NCBI RefSeq assembly: GCF_963855985.1
Contig: NC_087112.1
Span: forward strand, 684,501-748,500
Direction: 5' to 3'
Origin: Ostrinia nubilalis
Lineage: Eukaryota > Arthropoda > Insecta > Lepidoptera > Crambidae
Length of the DNA stretch: 64,000 nt
Under the pieces are notes generated by a model. The model saw only the letters and a list, made by a program, of their open reading frames with translations. It had not been told where the DNA came from and ran no database searches. Position numbers and translations under genes: made by a program. Shown in pieces: positions 1 through 12,900 of the stretch (its first letter is position 1; the number at the start of each line of letters is the position of its first letter).

Positions 1-807
1 TGTATACATTTCCTAGGAATAGTATACAATTCCTAGAATTCATACATTTCCTGTAACATATACAATCACTCTACGACTAATAGAGGCGAAGCAGTAAAGA
101 AAAATGTTGCAAGCACGGAAAATATTATTTAAACTATTTTCACGCGTACAAAGTTGATTTTGTGGCGTCGAACCTTGGACCAGGCATATAGCTAAGCAAT
201 GCAATCGTACAAGAGGGTACAAGGAAGAGAGGCAGCCACATTAGGTAACACAGAGTCGTTCAGGAGAGTGTCAGGAAGAGGTGCAGCAACCGCAGTTAAG
301 GAACGGCTGGGACGAACAAGGATAAGCGAATCAAACTCGTGAGCCTTGTTAGGGTTACACTGGTTAAGGCGACCCTTTACAAGGCTTGGAAGCATGTGGG
401 TATCAAGCCATTGGACGTGGAGAGGGTCATTAATTATACGTATATTTTCTACTTTGCCGAACTTTAGCGCGAGAACGGTTTGTCCAAAACATATGAATTT
501 GGTCTTATTCAATGCAGGATTGAGTGCCCTTTAACCGTCATCAAGACCACTTTTCGATAGGGTAAGTCCTTTACGCGGTATAACCGGAAAACCGAAAAAA
601 CGCCGTTTTCGGGGGCCCCCACCACATAAGCACAACTCCGTCGAAGTCGAAAACTTAGGAGAGTCTTAATGGGCAACCAATGAAGCCATTAAAGCAAAAA
701 AATCATTTGTAGGAATTATTTCCGATTTAATCAATTTTTGTGTTTAATTCTACTGGCCTAAAACATTAAAAAATATTTCACGAAATCTGAAATGAGGGTA
801 GACTTAC
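1..807. other. Dusty intron 14 (partial), repeat-like
   Basis: No exon recognised. A minus-strand open frame at 192-512 has no known domain. About 50 bp near 265-335 recurs near the right edge (63312-63357), so this is dispersed repeat sequence rather than a gene. A short imperfect repeat, 'tttcctag(g)aat', is at 1-60. Confidence 0.5.
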
Positions 808-926
808 TTTTTCCTAATAGCTAGCTTAATATCTTCGGTGTGATGCAGCCGGTTGGCCAGCGCCGACTCCAGAGACGTGAGAGCTGACTGGTACCTCTCG
901 TGGGCATCACTCAGCCTCTCTAATAT
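808..926 (-). CDS. DSTYK: Dusty exon 14 (last in window)
   Basis: Acceptor TTCTGTCTAG, donor GTAAGTC. 'ILERLSDAHERYQSALTSLE' and 'ANRLHHTEDIKLAIRKK' correspond to vertebrate '[20 protein letters not shown]' and 'SGRLEKTEDLWLRVRKD', which immediately precedes the kinase domain. No kinase exon is visible in bases 1-807. Confidence 0.95.
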
Positions 927-3900
927 CTAGACAGAAAGATATTATAGTTTAGTAGAATCTTTAGAATTCACGGGCTGATGATGATTTTCGCAAAATCGTT
1001 TAAGTCTGATGTGAAATTGTGTAAAGCAATCGTAATCATTTGACAGTTCATAACGTACGAGAAAGTCAGTTAAACAAAGCGTTTGACAGAATAATCCTAC
1101 GTTATGAACTGTCAAATGATAACAATTGCTTTACACAATTCAACCTCAGGAAGTTTTTCTTTTTTTTAGTACCTGATAAAAGTTTGTTCCCTTATCACCT
1201 TGAGGTAAGTCGAATTTCTATGTTCTTCTGATTAGCTTCGTTGCGGGTAATGACAATTTAATGAACAGCTAATCAAATTCCACTGTGGGACGTGAGCATC
1301 TCCCTAGGAAACGTCACAAAGCACGAGCTTCCATTTTTTTCATCTTAAAATGTCTTCCTGGAGTCATCGGACTTTTGAGCAAGTGGAATGGGTTGACCTG
1401 TCTAATTCCATTATCTTACAGTGACTTCATTCGTTTCAGTCAAATGACTTTCACTGCTGGACAAAGGCCAGGATTTCGACCGGTTCCGCATCCATTTGCT
1501 TCCCACGACATTTACCAGATCATTTGCCGGGACTATTCTACCGTGATCTCACCTGAACGGACATGATTCTGATGACTATTTTCCCCCATTTCACCCGTAC
1601 GGGGATGACCCTGGCAACTATTCTACTGTGATCTGAACTGAACGGATATGACCCTGGGGACTATGCTACCGTATCTCACCTGTGCGGAGATGACCCTGGG
1701 AACTAAGTATTGCCCCGTGATATTACCTGAACGGATATGACCCTGGGGACTATTCTCCCACTATCTCATCGTTTCAGCCAAATGACGTCCACTGCTGGAC
1801 AAAGGCCTCCCCCAAGGTTTTCCACAATGAACGGTCCTGCGCTGCCCGCATCCAGGCTCTTCCCGCGACCTTTACCAGATCGTCGTCGGTCCACCTAGTA
1901 GGAGGCCTGCCCACGCTACGTCTTCCAGCCCGTGGTCGCCACTCGAGAACTTTCCTGCCCCAACGGCCATCGTCTCTACGAGCTATGTGCCCCGCCCACT
2001 ATCTCACCTGTGCAGAAATGACCCGGGCCAGGCGCTGCGGGCCGAGCGAGTGCGCCGTGTGAGCACACCTGGCCGCCACACGGGAGCGAGAGGGAGCGAG
2101 GTCTCGTGTCTCACCTGCGCGGAGATGACGCGGGCCAGGCGCTGCGGGCCGAGCGAGTGCGCCGTGTGAGCACACCTGGCCGCCACACGGGAGCGAGAGG
2201 GAGCGAGGTCTCGTGTCTCACCTGCGCGGAGATGACGCGGGCCAGGCGCTGCGGGCCGAGCGAGTGCGCCGTGTGAGCACACCTGGCCGCCACACGGGAG
2301 CGAGAGGGAGAGAGGTCTCGTGTCTCACCTGCGCGGAGATGACGCGGGCCAGGCGCTGCGGGCCGAGCGAGTGCGCCGTGTGAGCACACCTGGCCGCCAC
2401 ACGGGAGCGAGAGGGAGAGAGGTCTCGTGTCTCACCTGCGCGGAGATGACGCGGGCCAGGCGCTGCGGGCCGAGCGAGTGCGCCGTGTGAGCACACCTGG
2501 CCGCCACGCGGGAGCGAGAGGGAGCGAGGTCTCGTGTCTCACCTGCGCGGAGATGACGCGGGCCAGGCGCTGCGGGCCGAGCGAGTGCGCCGTGTGAGCA
2601 CACCTGGCCGCCACACGGGAGCGAGAGGGAGCGAGGTCTCGTCAGGCCTGGCTCACTCCGCGCGGTACATCCGATAATTACCTACAGCGAAGCGCCCCGC
2701 CGGCGGGTATTATATCAGTCGAGTGTCACGCGCGCGCCCGTCAGGACGCTGGCGTGCGTTGTAGTATGATTATAATTCTATGATCGAAGTATTATTTAAA
2801 AATTGACATAAAGAGAAATAAATATTGTGCGGCGTTCGGGTGTTTAAATTCGAAAAGAAATCTACCGGATTTATCTTTTTTTTTTCGCTTCCCAAAGATG
2901 CTGAAAGGTATGTTGGCCATGTAGGTAATCAATAATTCTTAGGATAGTATAGGAACCTAACCTACTATGACTACTGCTCAGAATGCGTTCGTTCGTTTCA
3001 GCCAAATGACGTCCACTGCTGGACAAAGGCCTCTCCCAAGGTTTTCCATAATGAATGCATACTTACCTACATACGTACCTCATTACAAATAAGTAGAATA
3101 ATATTTTTTCACTAGACAGCAACCCTAACAGCGTAAGAAGAGTTCAGAGGCACGCGATAGAAAGAGACAAAACTTGTAGGTGAATAAAATTGTAGTTACG
3201 TAGTGCTGTGCGAGCTGAATTCCGCTGTATCGCGTCGTAGCAAGACTCGCATTTATTTAAATCGTCTTGCGGAGTAATCCTTCTGTACCTGTACTATTAC
3301 TTATTCTGTGGTCTCGTGTCTCACCTGCGCGGAGATGACCCGGGCCAGGCGCTGCGGGCCGAGCGAGTGCGCCGTGTGTAGTGCCACCTGGCGCCGCCAC
3401 ACGGGACTCAGCACACAGCACGCTTCTTCGCCCTCGCTGCCTACTATCCGCAGTCTAGAACAATACATAATACACATAAGTTGCTGCATAAGCTGGAGGA
3501 ATATAGAGATTTGACGAGAGAGAGATTTGACGTCAAATGTCTTCTATTAGGATTGTCAAAGGCCGTGCTATAGCAGGATCTTCAACTGCTGGATATCAGG
3601 GTGTCAGTGGGATCAAAAAAAGGTCCCCAGCAACTAAATGGCTAGGTGTGTACCTGGAGAAGAGCCGCCGAAGCGAGTCCAGCCAGTTGTGTACCTGGAG
3701 AACAGCCGCCAAAGCGAATCCAGCATTGAACGCAGCAGCGAGAAAGAAGCACAGGACTGCAAGTCCACCTGGCGCGCCACTGACAATAATTGCCGCATGA
3801 CTTCGCTGACGAGGACCCACCATCATGAAGAAACCTGATGGTAGCCTAACCCTGCAAAGGTCTACCCACCTAGAAACCTCCTGATAGAAGCCTAACCCTA

Positions 3901-6900
3901 CCCAGAGTCGATCAACATGGTAGACGGCCTACTGATGGTAGACCAACCTCACTCATGGCCTCGCTGGCCGGCCGCCCGCCTAGAGAACAGCCTCCTGATG
4001 GCAGCCCAATCCCACCCAGAGTCTAGCCACCTGGAGAATAGCCCTCTGATGGTAGCCCAACCTCACTCAGGGTCTACTTACCTTCAGAACAGTCGGCGAA
4101 GTGAGTCCAGTAGGGAACGCAGCAGCGAGAAGGAAGCACAAAGCTGCAGGTCCATCTGGCGCGCCACTGACAATAACTGCCGCATGGCCTCGCTGAGTCC
4201 ACCCACGAAGAAACCTGATGGTAGCCCAACCCTGCTAGGGTCTACCCACCTAGAAACCTCCTGATAGTAGCCCAACCTCACCCAGGGTCTACCCACCTGG
4301 AGAATAGCCCTCTGATGGTAGCCCAACCTCACTCAGGGTCTACCCACCTGGAGAATAGCCCTCTGATGGTAGCCCAACCTCACCCAGGTTCTACCCACCT
4401 AGAGAATAGCCCTCTGATGGTAGCCCAACCTCACTCAGGGTCCACCAACCTGGAGAACAGTCGCCGAAGTGAATCCAGCATTGAACGCAGCAGTGAGAAG
4501 GAAGCACAGGGCTGCAAGTCCACCTGGCGCGCCACTAATCCTCTCCACCTAGAGAAACCTCCTGAAAGTAGACCAATCCCGCCCAGAGTCTACCCACCAC
4601 GAGAACAGCTTCCTGATGGTAGCCCATCTCTTCTCAGCACCATCCCTTATGTTGTCCCGAAGTTGTGGTAGGACAAGCAATGTACTGAATAAACTATTTC
4701 ATTTCATTTTCTCATTCAGAGTCGACTCACTTGGAGAACAGTCGCCGTAGCGAGTCCAGCATTGAACGCAGCAGTGAGAAGGAAGCACAGGGCTGCAAGT
4801 CCACTTGGCGCGCCACTGACAGTAATTGTCGCATGGCCTCGCTGGCCGGCCGCCCACCTAACTCCTGGCGGCAAGAAGACTCCAGAGATTCCAGGCATCT
4901 GCAACCATCGGATATTGTTACAAGTGTAAAAAACAAGCTGTTTAGAATAAACTTGTGTCACAACGCGGACGTGCATCGGTTACTTAGAGTAGGCGCACAC
5001 CGTTGATTTTTAGTTGGCCGATAGTTGTGCCCGACTTTAAATTGTATGAAGAATCGGCCAAATCGAATCGGCGTAGTGTGCGCACTCCCATACATGCCCA
5101 TACTGATCAACTGCCCGACTAAGTTATCGGCCGACGAAAAATCAACGGTGTGCGCCTACTCTTAACATAACTTCATACCTCGTATCAAAATACAGACGCA
5201 AAAGATCGTGAAGAAGCTGAAATAGTCAATGAGAAGCATACGCTATCTTCGTTTGATCGTCAATTTTGTACAAAATTGTTTATTATTTACACTTCTCAGT
5301 GGAACCATTCGAAAACAAACTTTATGTCACAGCGCATACGTGCGTTATTTAATTAACATAACTTTATATCTCGTAACAACATACGTAGTCAAAAAATATT
5401 GAAGAAGCTAGAATAGCAATTTCTATTGGCGCGGACTAAAGGTAACTGAAAATGAAGCTTACCTTTGCAGCGTTCCAAAATATGTATCCTTGAGGCAGTC
5501 GACGAATTTCACTAACTTCAGGCTGATCTTGCGACTCAATTTCGACAGAACTGTGGACAAATATTATTAATTTAGACCAGTGACGTCACAGTTAAGATGT
5601 GGTGTGGGCCTGGGCATGCCTCCCTACTCTGTAGACCGACAATCTAGTCAAGGTCACGGTAAACGCCTGGACGCGATTATCGCAGGACCGTTGGTTAAGT
5701 AAATCCTTAGGGGAGGCTTTTGTGAAGCAGTGGACTCGACTGCACGTGCTATCGCTGCGTTCTGAAGCCCGCTTCGGAAAAGCATCTTAAAGCCGCCTGT
5801 CTACTGAAGCAGAACAAGGGAGAAATACGGGGCGGAGTTGCGGATTGTTTTTTCAAAGGCGGAGCTGTGATTATGTATTCTAGCAAATAAATTATTGAAT
5901 TTGAATTTAGGTAGCAGAACGGAGCCAGAAAGTATGCGGAGTAGAGTTGCAAACTGTTTTTGTAAGGCCACAAGCACGCGACTTAGTCATTTGATTTCCC
6001 CGCTCCGCTTTCCAGCTCCACGACCTCTCACGTCTCACGTGGTCTCATTATCATCATCATATATCAGCAACAGGTTAGGAGCAAATATAGGTTGTGGAAC
6101 TGATGGTCATTGAGGTAGCTAGGTATACCGAAGATCTGGTGAAGGTTGCGGGAGCCATCTGTTTTTTTTTATGTGACAGGAGGCAAACGAGCAGACGGAT
6201 CACCTGATGGTAAGTGATTACCTTCGCCCATAGACACCCGCAGACCCACTGCGATATTAGTATCGCTTCTCCGCTCCACGACTTCTCCGCTCCTATGCCA
6301 GCTTAAATATCGTTGTAATGAGGGCTATCGTTTTAGCGCTCACCAGTTAGCGCCACTGTAGAGTAAGGTCCTGTCACTTGCTAGTAGCGAAGACAGTGGC
6401 ACCATCTGGTGAGCGCGAAAGTGGTAGGAGGACTATCGCATTTGCACTCATCAAGATGGCGCCACTGTAGAGTAAGGTCCTGTCAATGTTATGGGTGCCA
6501 ACTGTTAAGTATAAAAACGATAGCCCTCATTACTCACCAGTTTGTTGCACGTCTAAAGAGGCCTGTTTCAGCGACATGTTGCTGTCGTTGTTGCAGACGG
6601 CACCGGCGCTCCAGCGCGGCGAGCCCCAGCTGGACGACTCATTCTCGATGCGGATGGAAGGAATCAAGCGGAGCGGAGTTGCGGACTGTCTATCCAAACG
6701 CGGAGTTAGGTAGCGGAGCGGAGCGAGAAAGTAAGCGGAGCGGCGGAGCGAAAAAGTGTGCGGAGGCTAGTTGTGTTTTCGTCTCACGATTTCCCCGCTC
6801 CGCTTCCCCACTGCATCATTTCATTCCATTCCTATGACAGCTTAAAGGAGTCAAGCGGAGCGGAGTTGCGGACTGTGTCTGTCCATAGCCGCGGAGCTAG

Positions 6901-9900
6901 GTAGCGGAACGGAGAAGTATGCGGAGCAGAGTAGTTGCAAACTGTTTTTGTGAGGCCTCGAGCGCCCAATTATCATTTGATTTCCCCGCCTACGCTCCTC
7001 CCTTTGCTTTGGTATGAATTATTAAACTAGTTTGCAACTCGTTGTTTACTGAAGAGGAATGCAGATTTTTGCTTCCATATTGGTTCATTTTTACCTCGCT
7101 ACGTTCCTGTGGACAACCTAAAAATACTGTTGTTTGTTCTTACCAGTCTGTGCACGTCTAAAGAGGCCTGTTTCAGCGACATGTTGCTGTCGTTGTTGCA
7201 GACGGCGCCGGCGCTCCAGCGCGGCGAGCCCCAGCTGGACGACTCATTCTCGATGCGGATAGAAGGAATCAAGCGGAGCGGAGTTGCGGACTGTCTATCC
7301 AAACGCGGAGCTAGGTAGCGGAGCGAGAAGGTATGCGGAGCAGAGTCGCAAACTGTGTTTATGTTTATAGCCGCGAGCACGCGACTTTTCAAATGATTTC
7401 ACCGTTCCACGACCTTTCTCTGCGTCTATGGCAGCTTAACTACTGCAGGACTTCGAAACATTACGTAGTTTCAGTATCAGTCACCGTCACTCATGGCTTT
7501 GCGTGAGAGGGATGGCAACATTCAAAACTTCGGACAACGTTTTTCGAAGAATATGTATGATGTATGTTCTTACCGTCCGTGGGACGTCCATCTACAAGGT
7601 GGACCGACGACATCGTAAAGGTAGCAGGAGAGCGCTGGATGCAGGCCGCTACCAATCGATCAACGTGGAAAGCATTGGGGGAGGCCTATGTTCAGCAGTG
7701 GACGTCCTATGGCTGAAATGATGATGATGATGATGATGTTCATACCAGTCTGCTGAACGTCCAGCGAAGCTTGTTTCAGCGACATGTTGCTGTCGTTGTT
7801 GCAGACGGCACCGGCGCTCCAACGCGGCGAGCCCCAGCTGGACGACTCATTCTCGATGCGGATGGAGCCGATCTGGGACGAGACCGGGCTCGAGTCGTCT
7901 TTCTTCGACTGTGAGGGCAAAGAAATATAAAAATCTTTATAAATATTTTATATTTCACAGTTACAGCACAATTTGTTGTGTTGTGCGGGGAACATAGCTT
8001 GCAGAGCTGATGGCCGCTGAGACAGAAAATTTATCTAGTGGCGATCACGGTCCGGAAGACGTAGTGTAGGCAGACACCCCATGAGGTGGACGGGCGATAT
8101 GGTGAAGGTCGGGGAAAATACCTTGGGGGAGGCCTTTGTACTCTGTGACCGCTACAAATCTACACTAATATTATAAAGAGGAAAATTTTGTTTGTTTGTT
8201 TGGTTGTAATGAATAGGCTCAAAAACTACTGGACCGTTTTAAAAAATTCTTTCACCATTCGAAAACTACATTATCCACGAGTAACATAGACTAAATTTTA
8301 TTTTAGAAAAAATAAGGATCCGTAAAATATGTAGATAATGTAGTCCACGCGCGCGAAGCCGCGGGCGGAAAGCTAGTATGACAATAAAAGTTTGTCTTGC
8401 ACCTTTCGGCAGGACTAAAGAGACCAGAGGGCTGGCTTAGTGTGAATTAAAAAAAATATATGAAAATTTTAGTTCTTGGAAGTTTCCGCTACCCTGTACA
8501 ATTCGTCATACATTTAATGTCATTTTTTACGCGCTCACTAGTGACGACGTTTGATGTAAACTCACACTAAGTCCCCAGGATTCTGCCACTCACCTTCCTA
8601 AAAGACTCGCTGACGCTCAAGCTTTCATCGGTCTCCTGTATGATCTCATAATCCTCAAAATTGTAACTATCACAGGACACCGCCTCCTCCCCATCAGATG
8701 CGGATGTTGCGGCATCCGCTGGTTCGGTCAGGCGGACGCGACCAGGAGTATCACTAACCTTCCTAAAAGACTCGCTCACGCTCAAGCTTTCATCAGTCTC
8801 CTGTATGATCTCATAATCCTCAAAGTTGTAGCTATCACAGGAAACTGCCTCCTCCCCGTCGGATGCGGATGCGGACGCGGTCAGGACTAAGAGACCAGGA
8901 GTGTCACTCACCTTCCTATAAGACTCGCTCACGCTCAAGCTCTCGTCAGTCTCCTGTATAATCTCATAATCTTCAAAATTGTAGCTATCACAGGACACCG
9001 CCTCCTCCCCATCAGATGCGGATGCGGATGCGGACGCAGCGGCATCCGCTGGTTCGGTCAGGCGGACGCGGCCCGGACTAAGAGACCAGGAGTGTCACTC
9101 ACCTTCCTAAAAGACTCGCTGACGCTCAAGCTTTCATCAGTCTCCTGTATGATCTCATAATCCTCAAAGTTGTAGCTGTCACAGGACACCGCCTCCTCCC
9201 CGTCGGATGCGGATGCGGACGCAGTGGCATCCGCTGGTTCGGTCAGGCAGACGCGGCCAGGACTGGTGGGAGACCACGAGTAGAACACCGAGTTTGATAT
9301 CACGAAGCGACGGTCTTGGTGGCAGGGCAGGTCTGGAATAAATGAATGATGTAGTTGAATTGACCTAAAGCTCTTTTCAGCATTTTATCGTGTAATTTTA
9401 ATTTAATGTATGACTCCGTGAGTTGGGGTCATAAGAAATAGACAGTTTGACACCATACCCCAATAATTCGAAACCACAACTTTTTTTAAAAGACCCTTCA
9501 TTATGGTCTTAAAAACTTAATTTATTTTAAATTATCTGTAAATTACGATTTTTGTTCGCATTGTAATTGAAAAAAGAAGTTTGATTGAGTTGACAAAATA
9601 GTGACGTCACTTGCTTGTAGTGCCATACAAAATCTATGGGAGAGTTTCATTTTGACAGTTTTAAAAAGTACGTCAGTTGATTGGTGGTGTCAACATGTCT
9701 ATTAAGGATACCATAAGGAGGAGACATTATAAAGAGTTTTTAGGAGATACATTTTCTTCGACAATAAGTGCCAAGATAGCCGTGTGATTCTGGCAGATTA
9801 AAATAGTCCTCCCCAATTTTTCACGTAGATATCATAAGAGGCAAACTAAGGGGAAATATGTGAATATTAAACCTCTCCGACGCATCAGGCCAACGTGAAG

Positions 9901-12900
9901 AGTGGAGGCCAAATACTCCCTATTTTCTCAAAAGAAGGTTGTCCTCCTGTAATAGAAACTAAATGACCTGCTAGCCTATCCAATGAAACGGAGCCGCGAG
10001 TTACTGTCCTAACTTGCTATAACTCGCTCGAACAATGCCTCTCCAGGTTCAAAGGGCCCACCAATTCTTCTTCCGTCTATTTTATACAGGATTTCTTCTC
10101 GCGGTCCTGGTGAAACAGGAAACTGTGTTCGCCTAAGGTCGCCTTCCTACAGTAGGGATTATCAGATACAGATAGATATAGCTCGCTCTCGAATGAGCCT
10201 CTCCGGATTCGAGGGTCCCACCAACCTCAAGTCCAGTTGTTTGAATAGAGGTTTTCTCCTCGCGATCCTGGTGCATGGAGGCCGCGTACCGGAAAACGCA
10301 GCGTGGGACGTCCACCTACAAGGTGGACCGACGACATCGTAAAGGTAGCAGGGAAGCGCTGGACGCAGACCGCTACCAATCGATCAACATGGAAAGCATT
10401 GGGGGAGGCCTATGTTCAGCAGTGGACGTCCTATGGCTGAAATGATGATGATGATGATCCTGGTGAAACAGGACCCTCGGTCCACCTAAGCGGGCTATAG
10501 TCTACTCCATGCTACTCTTTACTTACCATCGACACTCCAGTCCATATTATTAACTTCAGCTCTCATCTCCTGCAGAACCTCCTGCATAATTTGCAGCAAT
10601 TCCTGTTTCTTATCCCCGTCAGAGAACTTCTCATTGATCGTCTCGTACAACTGCTGTTCTTGAGTAGCCACGTATTGTATTTTCTTGGGGACGACTTGTA
10701 ACTCGCGGGCCATGTCGAAAGATGCTAGGATGAACTGCTGGAGCAGTTTGACGTGGTTCTGGAAGGTGCAAGGTTATGTAAAGCAGTTGCCAATTTTTAA
10801 GTTGACGAACTGAAGACTTTTTTAATGATTTTAATCGCGTTAAGCAAGCGTCAACTGGCAAGCGAAAGGTCGTGGGTTCGATTCCCGCCTTAGGCAGTTC
10901 GATTTTTTTCAAGTTGTTAATTTAAAATCGCGTAAAGTAAGATAACTATTTTCTAACACAGCCGTATGACAGCCGGCCACCTTTTCTAATTTATTTAGAA
11001 CTTTACATTGTTGTTGTTGACTGATTTTAACTCGTGTCTGGGTAGGGAATTCTTGTTTAAGTACTACATAGATACAGGTAGATCCTTTTTATTATTATAA
11101 TAATAATAATAATAATAATTCTTTATTTCTCACCATAGAACACAAATATTAACAATTATAATTGTAGGTATATACAAAATGCAACTATAGCTATGGTGGG
11201 TTGACACCTGAACTAGGATGAATCCTGTATCTCAGGTTATCAACCCTCCACCCCATAAAATGGTCTTACGTTAAGCCAATTACAATATCTGATAAAAATT
11301 TTAAAGAATTTACAATAATTGAATTTAAGAGGTAGATAACAAAAACGTCCGCAACCGGGCGTCCAGGTAAGTGGTGTATTCGAAAGTTAGTGTGTGGTAC
11401 AAGTTATGGGTTGCTGACTATTTAACAATAAGTTGCTTAAGTAACAAATCAATGCACTTACTAACTAATAAACCTATGGTATATTGTGTTGTGTGGTTTT
11501 GTTGCGTTGGAATGTGTAGTGCGTGGTATGGTTTGTAAATGTAAAATAAATCACCGTTATAAAGGTGATTGTGATTAACAAGCGTTGGATGTGTGGATGT
11601 ATTATGTCGGTTATGTGTCGTGAATTTATGTGTGTTTAGTGACAGTGTGTGATGTTGTGTGCATGAAAGAAAAGGATTTAATTTCATGGTAAGGGAAAAA
11701 TATATTAAAATAACAATTACTGCAAAAGTAAGGAATTGAATATGTCAACCTGTTTAGGCAATCATTTTAAGTATATTTTCTGTTGCGTCATAACTAAGAG
11801 AAGTAAGAATATGTTTTAATTTTACCTTTAGACTCGTTCTATTCATTTTATAAATTTGGTTTGTGTCACTAAAGTGTCTATACAGGGATGGTCCAGTATA
11901 GAATAGTTGTCGTCGTGCGAATATGGAGTTGAAAATAGGCACAGGGGTACGTTTTCTTCTTTTGTATTGGAGCGACTGGGAGGGAACAAATGTCTTATGG
12001 TAACGAAGTACTGAGTGAAGAATAAAGAGTTGTCTGACCGTTAAAAGGTTGGCTTCCGTATACAGAGTATTCGTAGGGTATAGTCTTGGTTTACGTAACA
12101 TCACTTTGATAACAGCTCTTTGCGCTCTCTCTAGCTCCAGAAGATGCGTTGCAGCAGCTCCGCCCCACACTGGTATACAGTATGTTAAGAGAGATTGGCA
12201 AAGAGCAAGGTATATTTTAGTAATGAGTACCGTGTCTGCTGATTCTCTAAGATTTCTAAAAATATGTAAAAGTTTGCGAACGCGATTACTGAGTGGTGTA
12301 ATATGTGGTTTCCAATTCAAGTTTTTATCTATTGTAACTCCTAAGTATTTGTGTGTTTCAGTTTGTATAATATCGGGACAATTGCAAGGCGTGATCCTAT
12401 CATTCGAACAATTAGCTACGTGGGCTTTGATATTGAATTCAGGGGGTGGTTTATTGACTTCAGAGATTCTAAAAGTAATACATTTTGTTTTCGGGACATT
12501 TATGGTTAGGAGGTTGTGATCAAGCCATTTAATTACTTTTACCAGACCACTTTCGGTTGATTTTTTTACCTGCGACCATGTTGCACCCCAGAAGATTAGG
12601 GCCGTGTCATCTGCGAAAGCTAATGTACTACCACTATCAATTTTGAGTTTGCACAGACTATTAACATAAGCCAGAAAAAGAGTGGGCCCTAGCGTGCTTC
12701 CCTGTGGGATGCCGTATGTCACAGCAAGAAATTAGTTTCATTTCATTTTAAAATTGGCTAGTTACTTCGCTAGTATTCGTACATTATTAAATCTATAAAA
12801 CAGATCTACAAACCTCACTCAACCTAGTGCAATACTCCAGCAAATAACTTTGCAAACAATCCGTAGCAAACTTCACGGTGTTATTCAGTAGCGCCGTCCT

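Larger units (their letters stand above)
5600..7445. repeat. Intron 10 repeat cluster (cggagcggag units, RTE and SINE scraps)
   Basis: Holds about four degenerate ~180-bp units rich in 'agcggagcggagttgcggactgt' followed by 'ttgatttccccgctccgc' (around 5755-6030, 6655-6840, 6845-7020, 7262-7440), a worn RTE tail at 5640-5740, and a lepidopteran repeat fragment, 'aaacgagcagacggatcacctgatggtaagtgattacc', at about 6165-6250. No exon other than the exon 10 copies described separately. Confidence 0.6.

Noticed and set aside
192..512. Minus-strand 106-codon frame near the left edge, considered as a kinase-domain exon
   Set aside because: No kinase motifs; part of it is a dispersed repeat seen again at 63312.
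2004..2614. Overlapping 60-92 codon open frames on the minus strand
   Set aside because: They are the same 107-bp repeat read through; the open frames come from GC-rich composition and repetition, not selection.
2007..2641. CRISPR-like array
   Set aside because: Direct repeats with no variable spacers, in an animal genome, derived from an exon.
3917..4671. Plus-strand open frames rich in 'LENSPLMVAQPH' repeats
   Set aside because: Translation of the 51-bp minisatellite (51 is divisible by three) on the strand opposite the gene, with no start context or family.
10860..10905. tRNA gene
   Set aside because: Only a B box and an incomplete fold; fits a SINE remnant.
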